Positions 46,862-58,243 of a stretch of DNA of 64,000 nucleotides are shown piece by piece. The notes beneath the pieces are model-generated. The model had not been told where the DNA came from and did not search any database. It saw nothing but the letters and a program-made list of their open reading frames with translations. The stretch is from Fennellomyces sp. T-0311 (taxonomy: Eukaryota; Mucoromycota; Mucoromycetes; Mucorales; Lichtheimiaceae), in assembly GCA_025266875.1 (NCBI GenBank), contig JALLLT010000022.1:620001-684000 (forward strand), given 5' to 3'. The translations under genes and the position numbers were made by a program. Position 1 is the first letter of the stretch, and each line of letters starts with the position of its first letter.

Positions 46862-47032
46862 AAGGCTCTAAATACGGGCGGGCAGGCTCGTGGACCGCCC
46901 GTTTTGGTCTGACATTTTGGGTATCGGGCCAGGAAAGCTGTATGAAGGTAGGTTCCCGAACAGGCACGGTACTATACAGTGGCCTGCCCGTCGGGCCACT
47001 GGCCTGACCGAGTGCCCAAGTGTAAAGCATAC
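46862..47032. repeat. GC-rich palindromic patch, possible hAT-type terminal region
   Basis: In AT-rich surroundings this 170-bp patch carries repeated CGGGC/GCCCG words and two short inverted repeats (CGGGCGG with CCGCCCG near 46876-46900; CAGTGGCC with GGCCACTG near 46977-47003). Dense CGGGC-type subterminal motifs are common in hAT elements; assignment is inference. Confidence 0.35.
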
Positions 47033-47607
47033 GTATTTTCTTTATAAAAGGTCTATCTAAATGAGGCCATTGCTATATATGTAATTTGATTCTATCCGGA
47101 CCGTGTATTGCAAATAAAGATAAATCAACTAAGTATACATCTTTAGTATGGAAAGATCTGTCAAACGTTGACCAGTTTCTATGAGGATCCGGTTACACAA
47201 TGATTGGTATTGGTGGGCTAAGTTGTGACAATGAAAGGCTGCTACGTCAATTAGCACTATTCAAATTGCCTGCAACGCGCTAATCTGCAAATGTCTTAGA
47301 ACTTGGATAAGGATCGGCATTAGTGTGAAAGGGCTATGTGTTCAAGCGAAGATAACTTCCAGCTGGCATTGTGTAAGCAGAAGTAAAACGCGAAGATAAA
47401 GTGAGTCGGTACAATGATAGCTTTATTAAACGAAAAAAAGGATAACGATAGTGATTGAAAAGCGCCTCGACCATGCAGACACTTTATTACTGAAAAAAAA
47501 AAACCAACCTTTGGCATACTTAATGTGATACTTTGCGGAAAACCATTATATAAAGGAAAAAGAGCTACTACAAACATCCTTCATCTTGAGAAGTGCGCTT
47601 GACAGAG

Positions 47608-47905
47608 TGTACCTATTTAAAAAACAAAAAGGGTGGCTGTGTATGTACCATTACAGTATGTACGCAGCCACCCTTTTTTGATTAGGATGCGCAATGTCAA
47701 AATGGAATGGAGTGTCGGTAAACGCAAAGTTTTGTCGTATGTACAGGTCGTTGTCAAGAAAAAAGTGTGTTCCTATATAAAAACCAAAAGGGTGGCTGTG
47801 TATGTGCTGTTACAGTATATACGCAGCCACCCTTTTTTGTATTAGGACGCACAACGTTGAAATGGAATGGAGTGCCAGTAAAGCAATGGTAAGTCGTGTG
47901 GTAAA
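47608..47905. repeat. Tandem duplication (159-bp period), each unit with a 22-bp-stem hairpin
   Basis: Unit 1 begins near 47608 and unit 2 near 47767. Each contains AAAGGGTGGCTG...CAGCCACCCTTT: hairpin 1 about 47626-47679, hairpin 2 about 47786-47838, with a loop around TTACA. Differences between the two copies fall at positions where G-U and A-U pairs interchange, so both still fold as RNA. Flanking words (AATGGAATGGAGTG) are also duplicated. Confidence 0.8.
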
Positions 47906-48665
47906 ATTGAGCTGTATCGAAAGTATATGTAATCGAGCAGTACTGTATATGATGCTTAAAAATTTCTTCTAAAGCAATATGGTCGACCTGTTTTTGACAT
48001 TCTCGAACATTGAGCCTGAATCCCATTTAACGGGCATCGAGAGAAAAAGCATCACTAAAGAAATGCAAAGCTGAAGGCATTCCTGCGCCATTGGCGACGC
48101 CGAATTGCTGGTTTGTCTCATGGTGTCGCTTGATAATATGGGAGCTAGCACAGCTGAAGTGCGGGATGTGAATATGCAGAACTGTATATCCAGATCCCTA
48201 AAGGATGTTGCCCTCGAGTGCCATACCCACAAATTATAATAATAATAAATACGCTTTAATCTATATATCCAGATCAGTGTGTTGTATGATCAAATCGGAT
48301 GCCGTTGACAGTTGATGATACCACTTTAGCTGCTTTTCGTATCGCATTACAATCTCATCGAGGTACACGATCCATATTATTGAACTATGGTGCGTAGTGA
48401 ATACTCGATAAAGTAAAGCATTAAAAAAATTGTCGTGCTACTGAGTTAGTGAGCAAAATTAACGTACAAGCTAAAGAACGCTGGCTGATATACCAAGCAT
48501 GCCTTACGCGAGTAAATATTGTTTAATATTGAAAATAATAAAAGAGAGAGCCTTTAAATAGAAATATCTATTCTCATGAGGCAACGGCATGGACTTATGC
48601 AGGTGCTGTTGCAGAAAAAAGACTGTGCTGAACTTCTGCTTTAGTATGGCATACTAAAATCGGAC

Positions 48666-51535
48666 ATGATCTTAGCGTCCACTAGCGTACGCGCTAATAA
48701 ATATGTCAAAACTGTAGTGCAAAAGCGAGCTCGAATGCTTGCTGCTAATTTCTTAGACCACATTCAAACCATGGCTACCAATAACGCTCAAATTCCCCGC
48801 CTCCAACGCGCAGTGTCAACTGAATCCAACGTCAGCAACGATGGAAGTCCTACGAGCAATCGCCGTGCTATTGTCTGGCAGTTTTTTCAACTAATGGATG
48901 TGGATTCCGATGATGAAATGTACACTGCTGAGACTGTAGTGAGAAGAGCACGCTGTAATTTGTGCCAGAGGTATGTGCATCTTTCTTGGACCCTTACTTT
49001 ATTTATTTTAAACTTCCAAATAGGGAACCATTTAAGGCACGACTCCATGATGGCAGCACCAAGTATATGCGCCGGCATTTACGCAGCCACCATTCTGCCA
49101 AATGGAATCGTGCAAATGGGACTCAAGAAAAAACGATTTCCAACTACTTTACTGTGTATGTTTGCGATAGTATGCGTAGATGGATCTGAATGTGTTTGAT
49201 CTAATTGATTTTGGTAATTAGTATGAACTTCGACCAACGTAACTTTCGCACGAAGCTGATGGAGTAGATGGTGGCAAACGATCAACACTTCTCGGAGGTT
49301 GAATTCTCCCACTTTCGTTTGTTGATAACATACTTGTACCCTTCTGCCCAAGTCCCTTCGGCTGTCACCTTGCGATCCGACCTCATGTGTTGTATCCACA
49401 ACATGATTATGGCTTATGCATCATTTACCCTTGTTTGCTTATTGACAACGGGTTACTTTAATTTTCCGATCTACAGCCACGTCCCTGTCTTGACATGCGT
49501 TCATCGTAATAACCTTGCCTATCTTAGTGAAACCCACATAACCCTGGTTACCACAGCGGTTCATGTGCCTTACAACCATGTCGATGATCCAACCCCTCGA
49601 GAATAAGCTTTTATTATTTAAAGTGATGATTCAACATACGAAATAAATCAGTTATTACTTGAATCTCGTCACTTACCTGCCTCTTCTTAATTGTTGAATA
49701 TCACATCATGTCTAGCTTCACGGAAAATCGAGGCACTCTGAAGGAGAAACTACAGGTACTCATTAGCATTGCGAGTAAAGTAAAACTTATTAAACCATAC
49801 CACCAAATGTTAGATTCCAAGATATCGGTCACTGTGGATGTATGGACGTCCACACACCGCATGTATTTCTTCTTTGGGATAACTAGTCACTACGTTGACC
49901 ATGAATGGAAACTGCAAGAATTCTTGTTGGACTTTGTGCCCCTTGTCGGACGGCATACGGGTGTTGCTCTTGCAGAGGCGTTTATGCAATCGATGTCTGA
50001 GTTGGAGATTGCAGATAAGGTAAGAGGGCTGTTTGTTGCTTAATATTTGCTAACCGTGATTATAGATTTTGGCTGTTACGTGCGACAATGCTTCGAATAA
50101 CAACACCATGATGCGCGAGATCAAACGCCTTTGGCTGGAGATGGACCACGATTTTGACGCTGACAGACAGCGTCACCGTTGCATTGCCAATATTATCAAT
50201 ATCGCTGTGCAAGGTGCCTTGCAGGAGTTGAATGTTGAGCCAGTGATGGAGAGCGATGATGAAGTGCCTGACATGTCTGACGACGATGTGCTCAATGAGA
50301 TAGTAAACGAGATGAACCCGATTGTGTATGCTATCTCCAAGGTAAATTAGATTTTCATACTTGAGGGTGAGCTTGTACTGACCATATTATTAGCTACGTG
50401 CCGTCGTTCGTCTCATTCGCAGATCAACAGCTCGACGTGATGGGCTGAGATCGGTTATGCAGTCGCACTTATACGAACCTCATGAACTAGTACTAGATTG
50501 CAAGACGCGCTGGAATTCGACTGCGGTTTTGATCGAGATGGCATTGACACTACGAACTCCATTGACTATGGTTGTGGCAAGTGATGCGGTGCTACAGCAA
50601 TACCAGCTTGAACCGCAAGAATGGGATCTATTGATTGATCTTCATACATTTCTTACAGTAAGATATTAGCCTATAAAGTTTGTATGATAAGTAACTAATA
50701 TAAACGTGCTGGCATTTCGATCGGTATCAACCTTCCTGTCTGGATCGAAGTATATAACCATCAATGCCGTCGTCCCAGCAAATAACAGGCTGATGGATGA
50801 GCTGGAAGGCTACTAGTCTGAATTCCGGGATCTCAAAGCAGCTGCAGACCCAGCCTTTGAAAAACTGAGTCAATACTACACCATGACTGACGACTCGCTG
50901 ATCTGCACTGTGGCTACCAGTAAGCATTACTATTATATATTCAAGTTTCATATACTTATATTGAAACTCTATAGTTCTTGACCCCCGGCTCAAATTAGAT
51001 TACCATCGTGCTCAGAGCTGGGAGCCAGAGTGGATTGACATTTGCAAACGCAAGGCTAGAGATGAGTACGAGCTGTACGCAGCTTGGATGGAGGTTGGCC
51101 CTGCAGTTGGAGGTGAAGCTTCACCAACAAGAAACGATGCACAACAAGATGCATTCATGACATACATCTATGGCGAGGTGCAAGCGATCGGGAGAGTAGG
51201 ACAACGGTCAGAGTATGATGTTTATGTGAGAGATGGACGCGAATATTGTTCCGACCCTTGCTTTGGTGGCATGATCAGCAAAGTGTTTTTCCAGTGCTTT
51301 CATGTATGGCAAAAGACTACTTGGCCATTCCTGGTTAGTTGAATTTGCTGTTCACTATTGGCTTCCTTTTTTTTACTAAATATGATGAACAGGTTCAAGC
51401 GCGCCAGTAGAGCGTGTCTTTTCTGCAGAAAGAAACATGATTCCTTGGAATCGCTCTTCCTTGCTCCCTAAAACAATTTGTGTCTATGTGCTGAAGAAAA
51501 ACCATGTTAGACAAGCACAGTACGAGAATGCATAA
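48666..51535 (+). pseudogene. hAT-family transposase gene, inactivated
   Basis: Spliced reading gives a BED-type zinc finger (ARCNLC ... YMRRHLRSHH), then MVANDQHFSEVE, then the RNase-H-like core: KISVTVDVWTSTHRMYFFFGITSHYVD, AVTCDNASNNNTMM, RHRCIANIINIAVQ, LDCKTRWNSTAVLIEMAL, ILDPRLKLDYH. The hATC dimerisation tail is ERVFSAERNMIPWNRSSLLPKTI. At least two in-frame stops interrupt it (TAG after KLME at about 49267, where family members have Trp, and TAG near 50815). A 318-bp solo LTR splits the exon at 49388. I did not find clear terminal inverted repeats or the 8-bp target duplication. The gene was once intron-containing; it should now make no active transposase. Confidence 0.85.
49388..49705 (+). 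mobile_element. Solo LTR inside the hAT transposase exon
   Basis: 318 bp beginning TGTTGTATCC and ending GAATATCACA (TG...CA), flanked by a perfect 5-bp direct repeat TCATG (49383-49387 and 49706-49710). Without the LTR and one TCATG the hAT frame reads on smoothly (RSDL then MSSFTENRG). This marks it as a solo LTR left by recombination of a Ty1/Ty3-type retrotransposon. Confidence 0.9.
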
Positions 51536-51602
51536 ATTTGTTAGAGCATCATTCTCTCTATTTCTTTGTCCCTTTCTCAGTTGCTTTGGCCTATTTGTGT
51601 TT

Positions 51603-51811
51603 TCTGGTTGAATGTAGGTAATAGTAGGAATATGAAGACAAATAGAAATCCTTTGAGACACGGATTTATCCTGAAGATCAGATCTCGTTCTACTATCCAG
51701 TCAATAAAGCTTATATACTATTCTACTGCTATTGTACTATATGGTATAGATACGTAGTACCATCCATGATTCTGAATGCTTATTCAGCTGAGTGCAATTC
51801 TTAGTATTTGA
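51603..51811 (+). repeat. 209-bp dispersed repeat, copy B
   Basis: Partner of 46652-46860; same length, about 90% identity. It lies about 70 bp after the hAT stop codon. Confidence 0.75.
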
Positions 51812-51940
51812 ATTCTTATCCAGGCTTAACTCCTTAACACCTTCTAGGTCTTAACTCCTGGACACCACAATCATCTCGTACTAATTAGTGAGGTCAGTAA
51901 CATCAATAAGGTTTAGGAAAAGGATATGTATTAGCACCGA

Positions 51941-52257
51941 TGTGATATTCAACAATTAGAAGAGGCAGGTAAGTGACGAGACTCAAGTAATGACTGATTT
52001 ATTTCGTATGTTGAATAATCACTTTTAATAATAAAAGCTTATTCTCGAGGGGTTGGATCATTGACATAGTTGTAAAGCACATGAACTGCTATGGTAATCA
52101 GGGTTATGTAGGTTTCACTAAGATAGGCAAGGTTATTACGATGAACGCATGTCAAGACAGGGATGTGGCTGTAGATCGGAAAATTAAAATAACCTGTTGT
52201 CAATAAGCAAACAAGGATAAATGATGCATAAGCCATAATCATGCTATAGATACAACA
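51941..52257 (-). mobile_element. Second solo LTR, opposite orientation
   Basis: 317 bp, reverse complement of the family at 49388-49705 (about 90% identical or better). Its TG...CA ends abut a perfect 5-bp target duplication, ACCGA at 51936-51940 and 52258-52262. Confidence 0.9.
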
Positions 52258-52309
52258 ACCGAAAAAAAAAACAATATAAAAAAATATAAACTTATATTAT
52301 TATGACTAA

Positions 52310-52480
52310 AGACTCATAATGGAATACTTAGTAGATAATGAGCGAAGTGAGCCACCTAGGGTCTGAGGTGGGAACCTAAGGAAACCTGTTACTGCTGAAT
52401 GACCTAAAGCGCAGCATAGAGGCTCATTCAGTTGAGCGAAGTAAGACAGATAGAGGGTTGATAAGCCTTAAATATAATAG
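52310..52480. other. Structured, unexplained stretch between solo LTR and LINE
   Basis: Contains potential stems CCACCT/AGGTGG (about 52351-52372) and CTGAATGA/TCATTCAG (about 52395-52433) and a twice-used word TGAGCGAAGT. There is no ORF. It may be a repeat terminus or an RNA-like fold. Confidence 0.35.
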
Positions 52481-52672
52481 ATATACTATTATAAAGTTAT
52501 ATTAATACATCAATAGTAATAAATGTCCTAAGGTTCTGACTATAAAGCATTTCTTTTAAGTAACTTTGAGGAATATATAGCAGATATTTAATGCTAACTA
52601 ATAATTTAATTATTAAGATATCTGTGGCATACCGCTATAATAATATCATTAATGAGCTCTCGTAACGTGGAT

Positions 52673-52689
52673 CCGATCTTAGCTCAGTT
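52673..52689 (+). repeat. 17-bp target-site duplication, copy 1 (tRNA-Tyr nt 1-17)
   Basis: CCGATCTTAGCTCAGTT, identical to 58227-58243 and to the first 17 nt of the tRNA-Tyr gene (63839-63855). It is preceded by GTGGAT, which differs from the sequence before the other two copies. Confidence 0.88.
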
Positions 52690-52959
52690 CAAAAAGTATG
52701 TATTTATTGGGGGAAGACTAAATGACCGGCGCCTATAGGCATGATGGTCGCTTCCTTGCGGTGCTTAATGCGTTGGTGCCACAGTTGAAAAAATCCCAAA
52801 GGGAGGACAAAAAACTGGGCCCGTGCGTAACATAAATGGGGTAGCATGCATGGAAATGGTGGAACCGAAAAATGGATATAAAAGGAAAAAATAAAAAGTA
52901 TTGGAACGAAACATTGAGAAACATAGGGAAACGAAAGAAAAGAAATGGGTGAGTAGCAC

Positions 52960-55900
52960 ACCAGGTGCTCTCCGGTGGCTGGGAGGAGAGAATTGAACCG
53001 AGGTTCAAAACTTCCTCAGCAGGTGGATCTTGATCGTCGAAATCGCCATCGGGATGACTGAGGCGATCAACTTCACGGAGGAAACGGATCAGTGCCGGCC
53101 ATACCCGCACCCACTTGCCACAGCGGAGGGAGGCGTCCTTGGTGGGCAGCCGGTTCAAGATGTAGTCAACGGTATGCTGGCGTTCTGGCAAAGCAGGGAC
53201 CGCACCAAAAGCATCGACGAGTTCCCGCAGAGTTGGAAGCACTAGCTCGCAGGTTTCATGGTGTGCGCGGTTAGCACTGGGCGTACCACAACGACAATCC
53301 TTCAGCGGATACGAGGGCAACCAGAACATGCGCCATTTGACTAGGCGATGTCTGTCTCGGCTGAATGCAGGCAGGTATAGGATCGGGTCAATCAGCCGAT
53401 ATGGCCGAAGTACCCGGACTGACACCTTATCCTCTCTGCGCTGCTTGAATTCGTCGTCACGCCCTTTTATGGTCGCTCAGGTGAGTGCCTTTGCTGGTTC
53501 TTCCCCTTCTTGTTGGAATCGTCTGTACATGGAATGCAGCGGGTTGTACCGAGCCAACGAGGCCCAGTGGCAGTCAGGACGCGACGTACGAAGGGAGGTC
53601 AACTCGACACACCGAAGCAACATTGACACTAGCAGGTCTTGAACCCGAGCAGCAAACTTCAACTGCAAGGTGCGGATACGAACACGCATACTGGGTAGAT
53701 CCGCCAGCACCATCGGTATGATTGTTGGCACCGTTCTTGCTGCATCGCTGTTTAACACCATTTTGACACAGCCAACTTGAGCAGACTTGAGTTTTTCAAG
53801 TTGCCTTTGGTTGACTGCGGCGATCGCGAGACCATATTCCAGGACAGGGCGAATGAAGGTACGATAGGCGCGTAGAGCAGCCCAAAGACCTAAGCCATAC
53901 TGATGGATGCCCATTAGCTGTAGGAGAGCCATGGTGGTGGTTGCCTTGCTTTTCCGTTGTTCCACCAGTGTTGCGATATCGAGACCTGCATGGGTGAATG
54001 GTAGGCCTAGATACTGGCACGATGCTTCGAGTCGGATTGGCGTGTTGTACAGCATATACTGTGGCGGTGGTGGAGGTGGCTGGTTGAGCAGGAGGGCAAG
54101 CTCGCGTTCAGTTTCCTGGAGGATGTCGAACGATGCTGGTACACCAACAGCAACACATTTGCCAGGATGCCGGCGGTATCCCATTTCCATCGAGTGTCGT
54201 TCGGCTATACGCAGCAGGCGCTTGACGTCGATTGGCAATCCAATCAGTGCGACATCATTGGCATATAGCAACGATGACACGACGATTGGCTCCGTGGCAT
54301 GTGGATTGGTTGTACGGCCTCGCATCGGCGGGCGGTAGAGGAGGTTCTGGGCAGAGCTCTCCGTGTGGCCATCCAAAAGGGGGGCATCCACTCGGATTGG
54401 ATCCAAGAGAAGCGGTTCGGCAGCTCGAAGACTGCGTGGCAGGGAGTCGATGAACACAGCATACAGGAGAGGAGAGAGAATCGACCCCTGTAGCACACCA
54501 AAGCGTGGACGGATGAAGCGCGATTGATGGTTCTTGAGGATAACAGCCAAGCGTGCCTCGTTGAACATGTGTTGAACTATATGGAGCAGAGCGCTCGGCA
54601 GGTGATCCTGCAACGTTGACCATATAGCCTCCCTTTTGCAAGAGTCGTAGGCTTGTTGGATACCCAGAAAGACGATTACCGGGTCTCTGGCGTATGTCTT
54701 GCGGAACTGGCGTGCCAAGATATCCAGGACAAAAGCTTGATCCAAGGCACCTCGGTGGTGGCGAAATCCACCTTGTGCAATGTCCAGCATTGGCATATGG
54801 TGTAGCAGCTTTAGTAAGAGACAGCGTTCGAGGATCTTCCGGAAGATGCTGGTGAGATTGATTGGCCGGTAGTTGCTCGCCAAGGTTGGATCACCCTTTT
54901 TGAAGATCGGCACAACTTGAGCGGTCCGCCATCCCACAGGAACCCAAGACCAGCGCCAGCACAGATTGAACAGCATGGCTAGCAAGCTAGACAATGGGGT
55001 GGCGATGGGCTTCAGCATTGCACCGGTGATGTGATCGTCACCAGGCGCCTTCCGAGGAGCGAGCTTGCGTACCATCCTTTCGATATCCATGGCGTCAAAT
55101 GGATGAACACCATCTTCCGGATCCGGCTCACGGACAAAGCGGATCGACGGAAAAGGCCATGGATTGGATCGGCGTTCCCCACCAAAAACGGATGACAGGT
55201 GCGACACCATTGCTTCGACAGCTGCTGGAGGGCCATCCGGATGGGAGAACGTGTGGCCGGACTGCCGGTTGCGACGCATACGCTTGATAGCACTGTTCAT
55301 TTCCGGGATCGGAGCATTGCCCAGCTTACGACAGAAGTGCTTCCACAAACGATGGCGAGTTCTTCGCACTTCTTCTGTAAACTCTCCTCGACGATCCGTG
55401 TATGTCTTCCATCGTTCCGCTCGGATGACAATGTTGTTGGGTGCGCGACGCCAACGACGGTATGCCTCCTCGCGGAGATCAGCCTTGCATTGTAGTTCGT
55501 CCGTCCAAAATCATCGCCAGTGCCGAGGCCGGATTTGCCCGCGTGTAACGCTGTTGTCAAGAGCTTCGTGGATGACCGACGACAGATCCGTGCCTAGTTG
55601 TTCAATGGCTGCTTTTTCGATGGTGCTTTGCTGGCTGTCCATCAGTTCAGTCAGGCGCTCATCCAAGGACGAAGAGAGACGCCGAAACTCGGACTGATAC
55701 AAGCGGACCACTTCTGGGTCCTCGAGACGCTGAAGCTTCCAATGTTGGCGAGCTGCATTTGGTGCCGGTGGAGGACGGAGGGCGACACACGGCGTAAACT
55801 CCAGCGTACACAGATGGTGATCAGAATTCAGTGGCCAGGTGTCAAAGACTTCCATCTGCGGGTCGAGGATGGCGGTCTCCATTTATATAAACAGATCAAT

Positions 55901-56455
55901 GAGACTGGTGCCCTGGAAGTTGCGGAACGTAGGCTGACCATGTGCCGAGGTACTGTTCCAGACGTGTAATCCACGACCGGTCAACCAAGGCTCAAGAACT
56001 GCAGTGCCTCTTATCGTTGTTTCATGATCGCCGAATCTACGTAGACGTGCATTCAGATCACCAAGAACAATCGTCTTTTCATCGATTCGTAGTCGGTCCA
56101 GCCGTTCTTTACACGTTTCCAAATCGAGCGCCGGCGGCAAATATAACCCATGGAAGGTATATTCACCAGAGTCGAAAGGAAAGCGTGTTGCCGTTGTCAT
56201 ATGGGAATCGGTGGATATGTAGGTTGAGATCCGGCCTCACCAGGAGTGATATGCCACCAATCCCTTTGTCATGATGTGCCTCCTGCACAGCATAGGTGCG
56301 GTGCTGGATCCAGTCAGTGTTGAGCCGCCTGCGGACAAGAAAAGTTTCGGTGAGTATGAGGAGGTCGATGTTGTGTTGTTGGCATAGATTAATTATCTCA
56401 TCTGGCGACCGATTGATGCCAGTCGCATTGAACCGATTTTGAGTCGATCTATCAT
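52960..56455 (-). pseudogene. LINE ORF2 (endonuclease/reverse transcriptase), inactivated
   Basis: Same domain order as the intact copy but interrupted. There is a frameshift near 56200, in-frame stops at about 55883 (after SLIDLFI) and 55511 (after RHWR), a frameshift near 53450, and loss of the normal stop (TAG to TGG near 52963). RT motif A reads VFLGIQQAYD where the intact copy has VLLDIQQAYD. The YADD box reads YAND. Two catalytic aspartates are thus replaced, so the RT could not work even if the frame were open. The endonuclease motifs GDLNARL and SDHHLC remain visible. Confidence 0.9.
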
Positions 56456-58140
56456 TCGTCGTGCATGACCTCGTCTTCTGGATCCTTACTTTGCTGACTG
56501 GTACCAGAAAAGAGGTGTCGCGCGTCGTCCAGCGAGTTGCGGGCCTTTGTTCGGATTCGCTTGGGGTGGGCCTGTTGGAACTTGGCCATGTATGTGTCGT
56601 CGATGTGATGGTGGCTGTCGACAGGTAAGTGATTAAAGTGGCGCATGATGGCCAGACCAAGGTGCACTTTGGGCATACGGATGCAGAGGGCTAACATCCG
56701 TTCTTGGTATAGCTTTTTGGCTTCCTGGGCGCGCTGAGCTTCATTTAAACGAGCTAGCAAGGCGGGATCACCAATGGTGGTTGCTGCAATGGGATTGAAA
56801 TTGCTTCGCAGCTTGAGCTTATTTTGATCCAGCAGCTTGGTCAGCTCGCGTTTGTAGGATTGATGGATCAAAAGGCCCACCACACCACGCGCCGGGAAAT
56901 GCACATCGAGGATTCGCTCTTGAGCGACGCCCAATACTTGAAGAGCACGACAGATTTCACTGTGCAGCGTGTGACGGAGCGAAGGCATATACACAATCGT
57001 ATAGCCTAGATGTTTGGCACCCTCTTGCAGCAAACGTTGGGCCCATCCCACCATTTTGGCTGACGGTGGACCAGCTGGTTTCGACTTTTGTGCACTGCGT
57101 TTGACATTGCGACTTGCCATTTCAGCAAATGTTGGTTTGTTGGCTGGCGTTGCACGAGCTGCCTGTTACTGCTGCCCTTGCCTTCATTACTGCTGCTGTT
57201 GTTGCAGAGGCGGTTGCTGCTCGATCTGGTCAAATAGCCGTTCCATCTGTTGCTGCTGCTGTTGCTGCTGTTGCTGCCTTTGCTGCCGTTGCTTGTTGGC
57301 AGCCGCCTGCTGCTTTTCCCTTTTGGGACGGCCACGTTCCCATTCGGCTTCAGTTGGCGCATGCCTACTTCCCATGGAGTCTTCTCGGGTATCGACTTCC
57401 ATGCCCCCTTCGGGAACCGCGGCCACCGTTGTTCCACCGACTGGTGTTGCCACCTGTTGAGCACCCTTTTCCAGTTCAGCAATTCGATCCATTGCGTCCT
57501 GCAGTGCCAGTTCGGTATGTTCGAGAGTGGAACGAAGTACCTGATTTTCTTTAATTAGATCGGCCATGCGATCTAATTTTTCATTTTGCTGAACGATGGT
57601 GTCTGCTTGGGCGCGTGCTGCTTTCTCTTGCTCAAACATCCTTTTCTCCAGTTCAGCTGCACGGCCATTAAACTCGACGATGAAACGTTCAAGCTCGTTC
57701 GGCACAGGTGATTGCGTTAAACCGACCTGGCTACTGTTGAACGAAACACTTGGAAGGTCGTTCGCCCAGTCATCGGTTGGTTGTTGCTGTTGTTGTTGAT
57801 GCTGCTTTGCTGCGGCGGCGGCGCCAAGCATTGCTAGTGGGCTGTTGCCAGCATGCAGCATGTGCTCATTTCCCTTTGGCGAGCTACCGGGTGATGTGAG
57901 ATTAGTGTGTGCGCTCATGATGGTGGAACGCACACTACTGGTTGGTGGTTTTGGTGGTGGTCTGCGTGTTACTGAGCCTTTTTGAGTAGAACTCGAGCCG
58001 AGAATATCACGCACTGAAGAGAGTTTTGGAAGACGATGCCGCGGAACTGATGCACGAGGTAGTACTTTGGATGCACTTCTTGGCGTGATCGGTAGAGCGG
58101 ATGGGCGGTTGCCGGATTTGGTAGGTGGGGTGGTTGTCAC
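56452..58140 (-). pseudogene. LINE ORF1, outer copy, interrupted in the Gln-rich linker
   Basis: N-terminal part 57187-58140 (317 codons: basic Ser/Pro-rich start, coiled coil, Gln-rich run) and C-terminal part 56452-57120 (222 codons starting MASRNVKR) are in the same frame. TAA codons within the CAG/CAA repeat separate them. The C-terminal part has an RRM-like pattern (YTIVYMPS...LGVAQERILDVHFPARGVVGLLI). Confidence 0.85.
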
Positions 58141-58226
58141 GTGCTTTGTTGGGGTAGAAATTCTGGAAAAGAAAAAGTATATAAGAATAGCAAGTCTGCC
58201 GCGCGCGATGCTCGATAGACATCTCC

Positions 58227-58243
58227 CCGATCTTAGCTCAGTT
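58227..58243 (+). repeat. 17-bp target-site duplication, copy 2 (shared by both LINEs)
   Basis: CCGATCTTAGCTCAGTT lies directly between the 5' end of the outer LINE and the 3' end of the inner LINE. It is followed by CAAAAGTATG (element 3' end) instead of the tRNA's GGTAGAGC. Confidence 0.9.

Larger units (their letters stand above)
52690..58226 (-). mobile_element. Non-LTR retrotransposon (LINE), outer older copy, decayed
   Basis: About 5.54 kb, sense on the minus strand. Layout 5' to 3': 5' UTR (58141-58226), ORF1 (58140-56452), ORF2 (56455-52960), 3' UTR with an AATAAA just before the 3' end and no poly(A) tail. It is nearly colinear with the inner copy at 58244-63838. Both ORFs are broken. 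Flanked by the 17-bp repeat on both sides. Confidence 0.9.

Noticed and set aside
57014..57460. Cys/Ala/Leu-rich open frames on the plus strand over LINE ORF1 (also 62633-63166)
   Set aside because: They are the antisense of CAG/CAA glutamine repeats.
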